Source: Bathymodiolus brooksi
Lineage: Eukaryota; Mollusca; Bivalvia; Mytilida; Modiolidae
Direction of reading: 5' to 3'
NCBI GenBank assembly: GCA_963680875.1
Contig: OY804589.1
Span: forward strand, 30,668,962-30,732,961
Length of the DNA: 64,000 nucleotides
Under the pieces are notes generated by a model. That model saw only the letters and a list, made by a program, of their open reading frames with translations. It was not told the origin of the DNA and did no database searches. Shown one piece after another: positions 1 to 13,109 of the stretch; within the stretch, counting starts at the first letter, position 1, and the number at the start of each line of letters is the position of its first letter. The position numbers were made by a program, and so were the translations under genes.

Positions 1-193
1 ATATCCCTCACTGTTGAACTCGAGTTACTTCCCTTTAATCATTAAAATCTAAATCTGCTCAAGGTTATTACCACTATCTAGAGTAAACAATTTTACTACG
101 ACATATAAAGTCTCGTGTTTGTTTTGATCACAGCTTAATATCAATAATGTATTTACTATGGAGTTAGACAATTTATTTATAGAGTTACCCATA

Positions 194-334
194 TTAAACT
201 GAAAACATGGAATATTTATTCATTAAAGTATCAACATTACACCTGTTTGTGTCATAAATGGTGTCTAACGCCACTTTCAACACTATTTCAGTTATATCGT
301 GCGAACAGAAAACCTCAGGGAGAAGTGTACAACA
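194..334 (-). pseudogene. Possible last piece of the same LINE-like protein
   Basis: Downstream of the zinc-knuckle-like piece on the minus strand, a third short frame runs from just after a stop at 335-337 to a stop at 194-196, about 46 codons. It contains DITEIVLKVALDTIYDTNRC, loosely like the 'I-x-(V/K)-hydrophobic-x-(Y/F)-I-x-x-T-x-R-F' helix that ends many LINE ORF2 proteins. Its position and strand fit the relic, and it would need another frameshift around 335-400. The match is weak, and the piece would not be called without the neighbouring relic. Confidence 0.25.
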
Positions 335-400
335 TTACGTGATAAAATTTGTCAGTGACTTGTGGCAGGTTGGTAGACTAGTACATATATAGATGAAGCA

Positions 401-762
401 TTAAATTAACGCCACAACAGTTAAATTTGGACAACAAACATTAGTATGTATATAATATTCGGTGGCTCCAGTATGATTCCCGGTACACTGTTGGCAGAAT
501 TTGTAAAGAGGAAGATTATACTTGAATACATGTTCACTTAAACTACTTAGTCCAAGTCGAAGTCTGGTGTGGATATTTTGTTCATGACTATGTCCAAGAG
601 AGTAAACGGGATTAGTCCTCTGTCCGTCAGTTTGTTGGAGCATTTATTTAAACTAGGAACTAATTTGGCTGATAAAATGTCTTTGGGTAGACTATACCAG
701 TCTCTCATAGTGACTGGGGGAAAATTGTAATATGTGACAGATTTAGCTCTTATATGAATCAA
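401..762 (-). pseudogene. Frameshifted C-terminal relic of a non-LTR (LINE) retrotransposon ORF2-like protein
   Basis: Two overlapping minus-strand frames read as consecutive pieces of one protein end. The upstream frame (762-547) contains DWYSLPKDILSAKLVPSLNK. This resembles the 'W-N-S-L-P-x-x-(V/I)' segment that follows the reverse-transcriptase domain in jockey/RTE-like elements. The second frame (643-401) contains HTRLRLGLSSLSEHVFKYNL, then FCQQC and EYYIHTNVCCPNL. This resembles the conserved 'HTRLRxGxSxLNxHL...CxxC...H...CP' zinc-knuckle-like tail of invertebrate LINE proteins. The switch between frames falls at about 590-650, so at least one frameshift has broken it. Neither frame has a plausible start codon of its own as a gene. 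Resemblance is judged from memory of the family, not by alignment. It could instead be a chance open frame, but two ordered motifs on one strand make that less likely. Confidence 0.55.
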
Positions 763-809
763 AGTGGTGTTAAAAGGTTGAGACCCATAAAACTACCTTA
801 CCCTTACAT

Positions 810-833
810 CCCCCCCCCCCCCGCCACACACAC
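810..833. repeat. Poly-C run followed by (CA) repeats
   Basis: Thirteen consecutive C (810-822) are followed by GCC and then five alternating (AC)-type steps up to 833. This is simple low-complexity DNA between the LINE-like relic and the minisatellite edge. On the minus strand it is a 13-G run, so its exact length is prone to polymerase slippage and base-calling error. Confidence 0.9.
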
Positions 834-930
834 TTATTTCTTTATTGCAATGCCCGTCCAAAGCCAGGAGATCTACTAGAGATTTGTGTGTTCGGAAAAA
901 CGATATTTATTCTTTGTACGATTTTTCTAG

Positions 931-1440
931 CGTGGTATTTTTTTTTTCTATTTAGAGTAATAAGTATCCCAACAGGGCGGTATTTCATTTTTGTTTTTCT
1001 ATTAGAGTTTTAAGTATACCAACAGGGCGGTATTTTATTTTTGTTTTTCTATTAGAGTTTTAAGTATACCAACAGGGCGTTATTTTATTTTTGTTTTTAT
1101 ATTAGATTTTTAAGTATCCCAACAGGGCGGTATTTTATTTTTGTTTTTCTATTAGAGTATTAAGTATACCAACAGGGCGGTATTTTATTTTTGTTTTTAT
1201 ATTAGAGTTTAAAGTATACCGACAGGGCGGTATTTTATTTTTGTTTTTCTATTAGAGTTTAAAGTATACCGACAGGGCGGTATTTTATTTTTGTTTTTCT
1301 ATTAGAGTTTTAAGTATACCAACAGGGCGGTATTTTATTCTTGTTTTTCTATTAGAGTTTTAAGTATACCAACAGGGCGGAATTTTATTTTTGTTTTTCT
1401 ATTAGATTTTTAAGTATCCCAACAGGGCGGTATTTTATTT
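931..1440 (+). repeat. Diverged left edge of the 50-bp array
   Basis: The first unit (931-960) is shortened: CGTGGTATT followed by a T-run directly into CTATTTAGAGTAA, so part of the T-rich segment is missing. The next units carry several private changes, such as TATTTCATTT, GGGCGTTATT, TTTTTATATTAG and ACCGACAGGG, that are uncommon further in. This gradient of divergence is what is expected where unequal exchange no longer homogenises an array, and it supports a genuine array boundary here rather than an assembly break. Confidence 0.7.
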
Positions 1441-4250
1441 TTGATTTTCTATTAGAGTTTTAAGTATACCAACAGGGCGGTATTTTATTTTTGTTTTTCA
1501 ATTAAATTTTTAAGTATCCCAATAGGGCGTATTTTATTTTTGTTTTTCTATTAGAGTTTTAAGTATACCAACAGGACGGTATTTTATTTTTGTTTTTCAA
1601 TTAAATTTTTAGGTATCCCAATAGGGCATATTTTATTTTTGTTTTTCTATTAGAGTTTTAAGTATACCAACAGGGCGGTATTTTATTTTTGTTTTTCAAT
1701 TAAATTTTTATGTATCCCAATAGGGCGTATTTTATTTTTGTTTTTCTATTAGAGTTTTAAGTATACCAACAGGGCGGTATTTTATTTTGTTTTTCTATTA
1801 GATTTTTAAGTATCCCAACAGGGCGGTATTTTATTTTTGATTTTCTATTAGAGTTTTAAGTATACCAACAGGGCGGTATTTTATTTTTGTTTTTCAATTA
1901 AATTTTTAAGTATCCCAATAGGGCGTATTTTATTTTTGTTTTTCTATTAGAGTTTTAAGTATACCAACAGGACGGTATTTTATTTTTGTTTTTCAATTAA
2001 ATTTTTAGGTATCCCAATAGGGCGTATTTTATTTTTGTTTTTCTATTAGAGTTTTAAGTATCCCAACAGGGCGGTATTTTATTTTTGATTTTCTATTAGA
2101 GTTTTAAGTATACCAACAGGGCGGTATTTTATTTTTGTTTTTCAATTAAATTTTTAAGTATCCCAATAGGGCGTATTTTATTTTTGTTTTTCTATTAGAG
2201 TTTTAAGTATACCAACAGGACGGTATTTTATTTTTGTTTTTCAATTAAATTTTTAGGTATCCCAATAGGGCGTATTTTATTTTTGTTTTTCTATTAGAGT
2301 TTTAAGTATACCAACAGGGCGGTATTTTATTTTTGTTTTTCAATTAAATTTTTATGTATCCCAATAGGGCGTATTTTATTTTTGTTTTTCTATTAGAGTT
2401 TTAAGTATACCAACAGGGCGGTATTTTATTTTGTTTTTCTATTAGAGTTTTAAGTATCTCAACAGGGCGGTATTTTATTTTTGTTTTTCTATTAGAGTTT
2501 TAAGTATACCAACAGGGCGGTATTTTATTTTTGTTTTTCTATTAGAGTTTTAAGTATACCAACAGGACGGTATTTTAGTTTTGTTTTTCTATTAGATTTA
2601 TAAGTATACCAACAGGGCGGTATTTTATTTTTGGTTTTCTATTAGAGTTTTAAGTATACCAACAGGGCGGTATTTTATCTTTGTTTTTCTATTAGATTTT
2701 TAAGTATACCAACAGGACGGTATTTTATTTTTGTTTTTCTATTAGAGTTTTAAGTATACCAACAGGATGGTATATTAGTTTTGTTTTTCTATTAGAGTTT
2801 TAAGTATACCAACAGTGCGGTATTTTATTTTTGTTTTTCTATTAGAGTTTTAAGTATACCAACAGGGCGGTATTTTATTTTTGTTTTTCTATTAGAGTTT
2901 TAAGTATACCAACAGGATGGTATATTAGTTTTGTTTTTCTATTAAATTTTAAGTATCCCAACAGTGCGGTATTTTATTTTTGTTTTTCTATTAGTGTTTT
3001 AAGTATCCCACCAGGGCGGTATTTTATTTTTGTTTTTCTATTAGATTTTTAAGTATACCAACAGGGCGGTATTATATCTTTGTTTTTCTATTAGAGTTTT
3101 AAGTATCTCAACAGGGCGGTATTTTATTTTTGTTTTTTTATTACAGTTTTAAGTATACCAACAGGGCGGTATTTTATCTTTTTTTTCTATTAGAGTTTTA
3201 AGTATACCAACAGGGCGGTATTTAATTTTGTTTTTCTATAGAGTTTTAAGTATTCCAACAGGATGGTATATTATTTTTGTTTTTCTATTGAATTTTAAGT
3301 ATCCCAACAGTGCGGTATTTTATTTTTGTTTTTCTATTAGAGTTTTAAGTATCCCAACAGGGCGGTATTTTATTTTTGTTTTTCTATTAGATTTTTAAGT
3401 ATACCAAGAGGGCGTATTTTATCTTTGTTTTTCTATTAGAGTTTTAAGTATCTCAACAGGGCGGTATTTTATTTTTGTTTTTCTATTAGAGTTTTAAGTA
3501 TACCAACAGGGCGGTATTTTATTTTTGTTTTTCTATTAGAGTTTTAAGTATACCAACAGGGCGGTATTTTATTTTTGTTTTTCTATTAGAGTTTTAAGTA
3601 TACCAACAGTGCGGTATTTTATTTTTGTTTTTCTATTAGAGTTTTAAGTATACCAACAGGGCGGTATTTTATTTTTGTTTTTCTATTAGAGTTTTAAGTA
3701 TCCCAACAGGGCGATATTTTATTTTTGTTTTTCTATTAGATTTTTAAGTGTCTCAACAGGGCGGTATTTTATTTTTGTTTTTCTATTAGAGTTTAAAGTA
3801 TACCAACAGGGCGGTATTTTATTTTTGTTTTTCTATTAGAGTTTTAAGTATACCAACAGGGCGGTATTTTATTTTTGTTTTTCTATTAGAGTTTTAAGTA
3901 TACCAACAGGGCGGTATTTTATTTTTGTTTCTCTATTAGATTTTTAAGTATCCCAACAGGGCGGTATTTTATTTTTGTTTTTCTATTAGAGTTTTAAGTA
4001 TACCAACAGGGCGGTATTTTATTGTTGTTTTTCTATTAGAGTTTTAAGTATACCAACAGTGCGGTATTTTATTTTTGTTTTTCTATTAGATTTTTAAGTA
4101 TACCAACAGGACAGTATTTTATTTTTGTTTTTCTATTAGATTTATAAGTATACCAACAGGGCGGTATTTTATTTTTGTTTTTCTATTAGAGTTTTAAGTA
4201 TAACAACAGGGCGGTATTTTATTTTTGTTTTTCTATTAGAGTTTTAAGTA
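1440..4250 (+). repeat. Segmental copy within the 50-bp array, partner of 9107-11920
   Basis: The ordered series of variant monomers in this block recurs about 7.67 kb downstream. The CAATTAAAT monomers at 1499, 1598, 1698, 1895, 1994, 2140, 2240 and 2340 match 9164, 9263, 9362, 9558, 9660, 9807, 9908 and 10007. TATTAGTGTTTT at 2995 matches 10661, GTGTCTCAAC at 3748 matches 11414, and CTCTATTAG at 3930 matches 11596. The offset stays within 3-4 bp over about 2.8 kb, which indicates one duplicated block rather than independent monomers. Confidence 0.75.
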
Positions 4251-4599
4251 TACCAACAGGACGGTATTTTAGTTTTGTTTTTCTATTAAATTTTAAGTAT
4301 CCCAACAGTGCGGTATTTTATTTTTGTTTTTCTATTAGTGTTTTAAGTATCCCACCAGGGCGGTATTTTATTTTTGTTTTTCTATTAGATTTTTAAGTAT
4401 ACCAACAGGGCGGTATTATATCTTTGTTTTTCTATTAGAGTTTTAAGTATCTCAACAGGGCGGTATTTTATTTTTGTTTTTTTATTACAGTTTTAAGTAT
4501 ACCAACAGGGCGGTATTTTATCTTTTTTCTCTATTAGAGTTTTAAGTATACCAACAGGGCGGTATTTAATTTTTGTTTTTCTATTAGAGTTTTAAGTAT

Positions 4600-6870
4600 C
4601 CCAACAGGGCGGTATTTTATTTTTGTTTTTCTATTAGATTTTTAAGTATACCAAGAGGGCGTATTTTATCTTTGTTTTTCTATTAGAGTTTTAAGTATCT
4701 CAACAGGGCGGTATTTTATTTTTGTTTTTCTATTAGAGTTTTAAGTATACCAACAGGGCGGTATTTTATTTTTGTTTTTCTATTAGAGTTTTAAGTATAC
4801 CAACAGTGCGGTATTTTATTTTTGTTTTTCTATTAGAGTTTTAAGTATACCAACAGGGCGGTATTTTATTTTTGTTTTTCTATTAGAGTTTTAAGTATCC
4901 CAACAGGGCGATATTTTATTTTTGTTTTTCTATTAGATTTTTAAGTGTCTCAACAGGGCGGTATTTTATTTTTGTTTTTCTATTAGAGTTTAAAGTATAC
5001 CAACAGGGCGGTATTTTATTTTTGTTTTTCTATTAGAGTTTTAAGTATACCAACAGGGCGGTATTTTATTTTTGTTTTTCTATTAGAGTTTTAAGTATAC
5101 CAACAGGGCGGTATTTTATTTTTGTTTCTCTATTAGATTTTTAAGTATCCCAACAGGGCGGTATTTTATTTTTGTTTTTCTATTAGAGTTTTAAGTATAC
5201 CAACAGGGCGGTATTTTATTGTTGTTTTTCTATTAGAGTTTTAAGTATACCAACAGTGCGGTATTTTATTTTTGTTTTTCTATTAGAGTTTTAAGTATAC
5301 CAACAGGACAGTATTTTATTTTTGTTTTTCTATTAGATTTATAAGTATACCAACAGGGCGGTATTTTATTTTTGTTTTTCTATTAGAGTTTTAAGTATAA
5401 CAACAGGGCGGTATTTTATTTTTGTTTTTCTATTAGAGTTTTAAGTATACCAACAGGACGGTATTTTATTTTTGTTTTTCTATTAGAGTTTTAAGTATAC
5501 CAACAGGACGGTATTTTATTTTTGTTTTTCAATTAAATTTTTAGGTATCCCAATAGGGCGTATTTTATTTTTGTTTTTCTATTAGAGTTTTAAGTATACC
5601 AACAGGGCGGTATTTTATTTTTGTTTTTCAATTAAATTTTTATGTATCCCAATAGGGCGTATTTTATTTTTGTTTTTCTATTAGAGTTTTAAGTATACCA
5701 ACAGGGCGGTATTTTATTTTTGTTTTTCTATTAGAGTTTTAAGTATCTCAACAGGGCGGTATTTTATTTTTGTTTTTCTATTAGAGTTTTAAGTATACCA
5801 ACAGGGCGGTATTTTATTTTTGTTTTTCTATTAGAGTTTTAAGTATACCAACAGGACGGTATTTTAGTTTTGTTTTTCTATTAGATTTATAAGTATACCA
5901 ACAGGGCGGTATTTTATTTTTGGTTTTCTATTAGAGTTTTAAGTATACCAACTGGGCGGTATTTTATCTTTGTTTTTCTATTAGATTTTTAAGTATACCA
6001 ACAGGACGGTATTTTATTTTTGTTTTTCTATTAGAGTTTTAAGTATACCAACAGGATGGTATATTAGTTTTGTTTTTCTATTAGAGTTTTAAGTATACCA
6101 ACAGGGCGGTATTTTATTTTTGTTTTTCTATTAGAGTTTTAAGTATACCAACAGGGCGGTATTTTATTTTTGTTTTTCTATTAGAGTTTTAAGTATACCA
6201 ACAGGATGGTATATTAGTTTTGTTTTTCTATTAAATTTTAAGTATCCCAACAGTGCGGTATTTTATTTTTGTTTTTCTATTAGTGTTTTAAGTATCCCAC
6301 CAGGGCGGTATTTTATTTTTGTTTTTCTATTAGATTTTTAAGTATACCAACAGGGCGGTATTATATCTTTGTTTTTCTATTAGAGTTTTAAGTATCTCAA
6401 CAGGGCGGTATTTTATTTTTGTTTTTTTATTACAGTTTTAAGTATACCAACAGGGCGGTATTTTATCTTTTTTTTCTATTAGAGTTTTAAGTATACCAAC
6501 AGGGCGGTATTTAATTTTTGTTTTTCTATTAGAGTTTTAAGTATACCAACAGGATGGTATATTATTTTTGTTTTTCTATTGAATTTTAAGTATCCCAACA
6601 GTGCGGTATTTTATTTGTGTTTTTCTATTAGAGTTTTAAGTATCCCAACAGGGCGGTATTTTATTTTTGTTTTTCTATTAGATTTTTAAGTATACCAAGA
6701 GGGCGTATTTTATCTTTGTTTTTCTATTAGAGTTTTAAGTATCTCAACAGGGCGGTATTTTATTTTTGTTTTTCTATTAGAGTTTTAAGTATACCAACAG
6801 GGCGGTATTTTATTTTTGTTTTTCTATTAGAGTTTTAAGTATACCAACAGGGCGGTATTTTATTTTTGTT
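4600..6870 (+). repeat. Segmental copy within the 50-bp array, partner of about 13110-15380
   Basis: Anchors recur at an offset of about 8.51 kb: GTGTCTCAAC 4945 with 13458, the CAATTAAAT pair 5529/5629 with 14043/14142, TATTAGTGTTTT 6283 with 14797, and the rare TATTTGTGTTTTTC near 6614 with 15126. The copies differ by private substitutions, such as AACTGGGCGG near 5950 in this copy only, and a one-base deletion near 14273 in the other. Confidence 0.7.
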
Positions 6871-9106
6871 TTTCTATTAGAGTTTTAAGTATACCAACAG
6901 TGCGGTATTTTATTTTTGTTTTTCTATTAGAGTTTTAAGTATACCAACAGGGCGGTATTTTATTTTTGTTTTTCTATTAGAGTTTTAAGTATCCCAACAG
7001 GGCGATATTTTATTTTTGTTTTTCTATTAGATTTTTAAGTGTCTCAACAGGGCGGTATTTTATTTTTGTTTTTCTATTAGAGTTTAAAGTATACCAACAG
7101 GGCGGTATTTTATTTTTGTTTTTCTATTAGAGTTTTAAGTATACCAACAGGGCGGTATTTTATTTTTGTTTTTCTATTAGAGTTTTAAGTATACCAACAG
7201 GGCGGTATTTTATTTTTGTTTCTCTATTAGATTTTTAAGTATCCCAACAGGGCGGTATTTTATTTTTGTTTTTCTATTAGAGTTTTAAGTATACCAACAG
7301 GGCGGTATTTTATTTTTGTTTTTCAATTAAATTTTTATGTATCCCAATAGGGCGTATTTTATTTTTGTTTTTCTATTAGAGTTTTAAGTATACCAACAGG
7401 GCGGTATTTTATTTTGTTTTTCTATTAGATTTTTAAGTATCCCAACAGGGCGGTATTTTATTTTTGATTTTCTATTAGAGTTTTAAGTATACCAACAGGG
7501 CGGTATTTTATTTTTGTTTTTCAATTAAATTTTTAAGTATCCCAATAGGGCGTATTTTATTTTTGTTTTTCTATTAGAGTTTTAAGTATACCAACAGGAC
7601 GGTATTTTATTTTTGTTTTTCAATTAAATTTTTAGGTATCCCAATAGGGCGTATTTTATTTTTGTTTTTCTATTAGAGTTTTAAGTATCCCAATAGGGCG
7701 TATTTTATTTTTGTTTTTCTATTAGAGTTTTAAGTATACCAACAGGACGGTATTTTATTTTTGTTTTTCAATTAAATTTTTAGGTATCCCAATAGGGCGT
7801 ATTTTATTTTTGTTTTTCTATTAGAGTTTTAAGTATACCAACAGGGCGGTATTTTATTTTTGTTTTTCAATTAAATTTTTATGTATCCCAATAGGGCGTA
7901 TTTTATTTTTGTTTTTCTATTAGAGTTTTAAGTATACCAACAGGGCGGTATTTTATTTTGTTTTTCTATTAGAGTTTTAAGTATCTCAACAGGGCGGTAT
8001 TTTATTTTTGTTTTTCTATTAGAGTTTTAAGTATACCAACAGGGCGGTATTTTATTTTTGTTTTTCTATTAGAGTTTTAAGTATACCAACAGGACGGTAT
8101 TTTAGTTTTGTTTTTCTATTAGATTTATAAGTATACCAACAGGGCGGTATTTTATTTTTGGTTTTCTATTAGAGTTTTAAGTATACCAACAGGGCGGTAT
8201 TTTATCTTTTTTTTTCTATTAGATTTTTAAGTATACCAACAGGACGGTATTTTATTTTTGTTTTTCTATTAGAGTTTTAAGTATACCAACAGGATGGTAT
8301 ATTAGTTTTGTTTTTCTATTAGAGTTTTAAGTATACCAACAGTGCGGTATTTTATTTTTGTTTTTCTATTAGAGTTTTAAGTATACCAACAGGGCGGTAT
8401 TTTATTTTTGTTTTTCTATTAGAGTTTTAAGTATACCAACAGGATGGTATATTAGTTTTGTTTTTCTATTAAATTTTAAGTATCCCAACAGTGCGGTATT
8501 TTATTTTTGTTTTTCTATTAGAGTTTTAAGTATCTCAACAGGGCGGTATTTTATTTTTGTTTTTCTATTAGAGTTTTAAGTATACCAACAGGACGGTATT
8601 TTATTTTTGTTTTTCTATTAGAGTTTTAAGTATACCAACAGGGCGGTATTTTATTTTTGTTTTTCTATTAGAGTTTTAAGTATACCAACAGGGCGGTATT
8701 TTATTTTTGTTTTTCTATTAGAGTTTTAAGTATACCAACAGTGCGGTATTTTATTTTTGTTTTTCTATTAGAGTTTTAAGTATACCAACAGGGCGGTATC
8801 TTATTTTTGTTTTTCTATTAGAGTTTTAAGTATCCCAACAGGGCGATATTTTATTTTTGTTTTTCTATTAGATTTTTAAGTGTCTCAACAGGGCGGTATT
8901 TTATTTTTGTTTTTCTATTAGAGTTTAAAGTATACCAACAGGGCGGTATTTTATTTTTGTTTTTCTATTAGAGTTTTAAGTATACCAACAGGGCGGTATT
9001 TTATTTTTGTTTTTCTATTAGAGTTTTAAGTATACCAACAGGGCGGTATTTTATTTTTGTTTCTCTATTAGATTTTTAAGTATCCCAACAGGGCGGTATT
9101 TTATTT

Positions 9107-11920
9107 TTGATTTTCTATTAGAGTTTTAAGTATACCAACAGGGCGGTATTTTATTTTTGTTTTTCAATTAAATTTTTAAGTATCCCAATAGGGCGTATTT
9201 TATTTTTGTTTTTCTATTAGAGTTTTAAGTATACCAACAGGACGGTATTTTATTTTTGTTTTTCAATTAAATTTTTAGGTATCCCAATAGGGCATATTTT
9301 ATTTTTGTTTTTCTATTAGAGTTTTAAGTATACCAACAGGGCGGTATTTTATTTTTGTTTTTCAATTAAATTTTTATGTATCCCAATAGGGCGTATTTTA
9401 TTTTTGTTTTTCTATTAGAGTTTTAAGTATACCAACAGGGCGGTATTTTATTTTGTTTTTCTATTAGATTTTTAAGTATCCCAACAGGGCGGTATTTTAT
9501 TTTTGATTTTCTATTAGAGTTTTAAGTATACCAACAGGGCGGTATTTTATTTTTGTTTTTCAATTAAATTTTTAAGTATCCCAATAGGGCGTATTTTATT
9601 TTTGTTTTTCTATTAGAGTTTTAAGTATACCAACAGGACGGTATTTTATTTTTGTTTTTCAATTAAATTTTTAGGTATCCCAATAGGGCGTATTTTATTT
9701 TTGTTTTTCTATTAGAGTTTTAAGTATCCCAACAGGGCGGTATTTTATTTTTGATTTTCTATTAGAGTTTTAAGTATACCAACAGGGCGGTATTTTATTT
9801 TTGTTTTTCAATTAAATTTTTAAGTATCCCAATAGGGCGTATTTTATTTTTGTTTTTCTATTAGAGTTTTAAGTATACCAACAGGACGGTATTTTATTTT
9901 TGTTTTTCAATTAAATTTTTAGGTATCCCAATAGGGCGTATTTTATTTTTGTTTTTCTATTAGAGTTTTAAGTATACCAACAGGGCGGTATTTTATTTTT
10001 GTTTTTCAATTAAATTTTTATGTATCCCAATAGGGCGTATTTTATTTTTGTTTTTCTATTAGAGTTTTAAGTATACCAACAGGGCGGTATTTTATTTTGT
10101 TTTTCTATTAGAGTTTTAAGTATCTCAACAGGGCGGTATTTTATTTTTGTTTTTCTATTAGAGTTTTAAGTATACCAACAGGGCGGTATTTTATTTTTGT
10201 TTTTCTATTAGAGTTTTAAGTATACCAACAGGACGGTATTTTAGTTTTGTTTTTCTATTAGATTTATAAGTATACCAACAGGGCGGTATTTTATTTTTGG
10301 TTTTCTATTAGAGTTTTAAGTATACCAACAGGGCGGTATTTTATCTTTTTTTTTCTATTAGATTTTTAAGTATACCAACAGGACGGTATTTTATTTTTGT
10401 TTTTCTATTAGAGTTTTAAGTATACCAACAGGATGGTATATTAGTTTTGTTTTTCTATTAGAGTTTTAAGTATACCAACAGTGCGGTATTTTATTTTTGT
10501 TTTTCTATTAGAGTTTTAAGTATACCAACAGGGCGGTATTTTATTTTTGTTTTTCTATTAGAGTTTTAAGTATACCAACAGGATGGTATATTAGTTTTGT
10601 TTTTCTATTAAATTTTAAGTATCCCAACAGTGCGGTATTTTATTTTTGTTTTTCTATTAGTGTTTTAAGTATCCCACCAGGGCGGTATTTTATTTTTGTT
10701 TTTCTATTAGATTTTTAAGTATACCAACAGGGCGGTATTATATCTTTGTTTTTCTATTAGAGTTTTAAGTATCTCAACAGGGCGGTATTTTATTTTTGTT
10801 TTTTTATTACAGTTTTAAGTATACCAACAGGGCGGTATTTTATCTTTTTTTTCTATTAGAGTTTTAAGTATACCAACAGGGCGGTATTTAATTTTGTTTT
10901 TCTATTAGAGTTTTAAGTATTCCAACAGGATGGTATATTATTTTTGTTTTTCTATTGAATTTTAAGTATCCCAACAGTGCGGTATTTTATTTTTGTTTTT
11001 CTATTAGAGTTTTAAGTATCCCAACAGGGCGGTATTTTATTTTTGTTTTTCTATTAGATTTTTAAGTATACCAAGAGGGCGTATTTTATCTTTGTTTTTC
11101 TATTAGAGTTTTAAGTATCTCAACAGGGCGGTATTTTATTTTTGTTTTTCTATTAGAGTTTTAAGTATACCAACAGGGCGGTATTTTATTTTTGTTTTTC
11201 TATTAGAGTTTTAAGTATACCAACAGGGCGGTATTTTATTTTTGTTTTTCTATTAGAGTTTTAAGTATACCAACAGTGCGGTATTTTATTTTTGTTTTTC
11301 TATTAGAGTTTTAAGTATACCAACAGGGCGGTATTTTATTTTTGTTTTTCTATTAGAGTTTTAAGTATCCCAACAGGGCGATATTTTATTTTTGTTTTTC
11401 TATTAGATTTTTAAGTGTCTCAACAGGGCGGTATTTTATTTTTGTTTTTCTATTAGAGTTTAAAGTATACCAACAGGGCGGTATTTTATTTTTGTTTTTC
11501 TATTAGAGTTTTAAGTATACCAACAGGGCGGTATTTTATTTTTGTTTTTCTATTAGAGTTTTAAGTATACCAACAGGGCGGTATTTTATTTTTGTTTCTC
11601 TATTAGATTTTTAAGTATCCCAACAGGGCGGTATTTTATTTTTGTTTTTCTATTAGAGTTTTAAGTATACCAACAGGGCGGTATTTTATTGTTGTTTTTC
11701 TATTAGAGTTTTAAGTATACCAACAGTGCGGTATTTTATTTTTGTTTTTCTATTAGAGTTTTAAGTATACCAACAGGACAGTATTTTATTTTTGTTTTTC
11801 TATTAGATTTATAAGTATACCAACAGGGCGGTATTTTATTTTTGTTTTTCTATTAGAGTTTTAAGTATTACAACAGGGCGGTATTTTATTTTTGTTTTTC
11901 TATTAGAGTTTTAAGTATAC
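9107..11920 (+). repeat. Segmental copy within the 50-bp array, partner of 1440-4250
   Basis: Second copy of the block starting at 1440, offset by about 7.67 kb. Small differences exist, for example TATTACAAC near 11868 where the first copy has TATAACAAC near 4200, so it is an older or separately drifting copy and not an identical assembly echo. Confidence 0.75.
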
Positions 11921-13109
11921 CAACAGGACGGTATTTTATTTTTGTTTTTCTATTAGAGTTTTAAGTATACCAACAGGACGGTATTTTATTTTTGTTTTTC
12001 AATTAAATTTTTAGGTATCCCAATAGGGCGTATTTTATTTTTGTTTTTCTATTAGAGTTTTAAGTATACCAACAGGGCGGTATTTTATTTTTGTTTTTCA
12101 ATTAAATTTTTATGTATCCCAATAGGGCGTATTTTATTTTTGTTTTTCTATTAGAGTTTTAAGTATACCAACAGGGCGGTATTTTATTTTTGTTTTTCTA
12201 TTAGAGTTTTAAGTATCTCAACAGGGCGGTATTTTATTTTTGTTTTTCTATTAGAGTTTTAAGTATACCAACAGGGCGGTATTTTATTTTTGTTTTTCTA
12301 TTAGAGTTTTAAGTATACCAACAGGACGGTATTTTAGTTTTGTTTTTCTATTAGATTTATAAGTATACCAACAGGGCGGTATTTTATTTTTGGTTTTCTA
12401 TTAGAGTTTTAAGTATACCAACAGGGCGGTATTTTATCTTTTTTTTTCTATTAGATTTTTAAGTATACCAACAGGACGGTATTTTATTTTTGTTTTTCTA
12501 TTAGAGTTTTAAGTATACCAACAGGATGGTATATTAGTTTTGTTTTTCTATTAGAGTTTTAAGTATACCAACAGTGCGGTATTTTATTTTTGTTTTTCTA
12601 TTAGAGTTTTAAGTATACCAACAGGGCGGTATTTTATTTTTGTTTTTCTATTAGAGTTTTAAGTATACCAACAGGATGGTATATTAGTTTTGTTTTTCTA
12701 TTAAATTTTAAGTATCCCAACAGTGCGGTATTTTATTTTTGTTTTTCTATTAGTGTTTTAAGTATCCCACCAGGGCGGTATTTTATTTTTGTTTTTCTAT
12801 TAGATTTTTAAGTATACCAACAGGGCGGTATTATATCTTTGTTTTTCTATTAGAGTTTTAAGTATCTCAACAGGGCGGTATTTTATTTTTGTTTTTTTAT
12901 TACAGTTTTAAGTATACCAACAGGGCGGTATTTTATCTTTTTTCTCTATTAGAGTTTTAAGTATACCAACAGGGCGGTATTTAATTTTTGTTTTTCTATT
13001 AGAGTTTTAAGTATACCAACAGGATGGTATATTATTTTTGTTTTTCTATTGAATTTTAAGTATCCCAACAGTGCGGTATTTTATTTTTGTTTTTCTATTA
13101 GAGTTTTAA

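Larger units (their letters stand above)
1..930. other. Non-repetitive left flank
   Basis: This is the only part of the window outside the tandem arrays. It is AT-rich and has no long open frame on either strand. Its middle holds the minus-strand LINE-like relic described separately, and positions 810-833 are a poly-C/(CA) tract. I see nothing recognisable in 1-190 or in 834-930. The last bases before the array (about 921-930) already resemble the T-rich part of the 50-bp unit, so the exact border is uncertain by about 10 bp. Confidence 0.8.

Noticed and set aside
810..833. Telomere-like or functional G-quadruplex element
   Set aside because: A single 13-base homopolymer and a short CA run are simple sequence. 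There is no repeated G-tract pattern and no telomeric hexamer.
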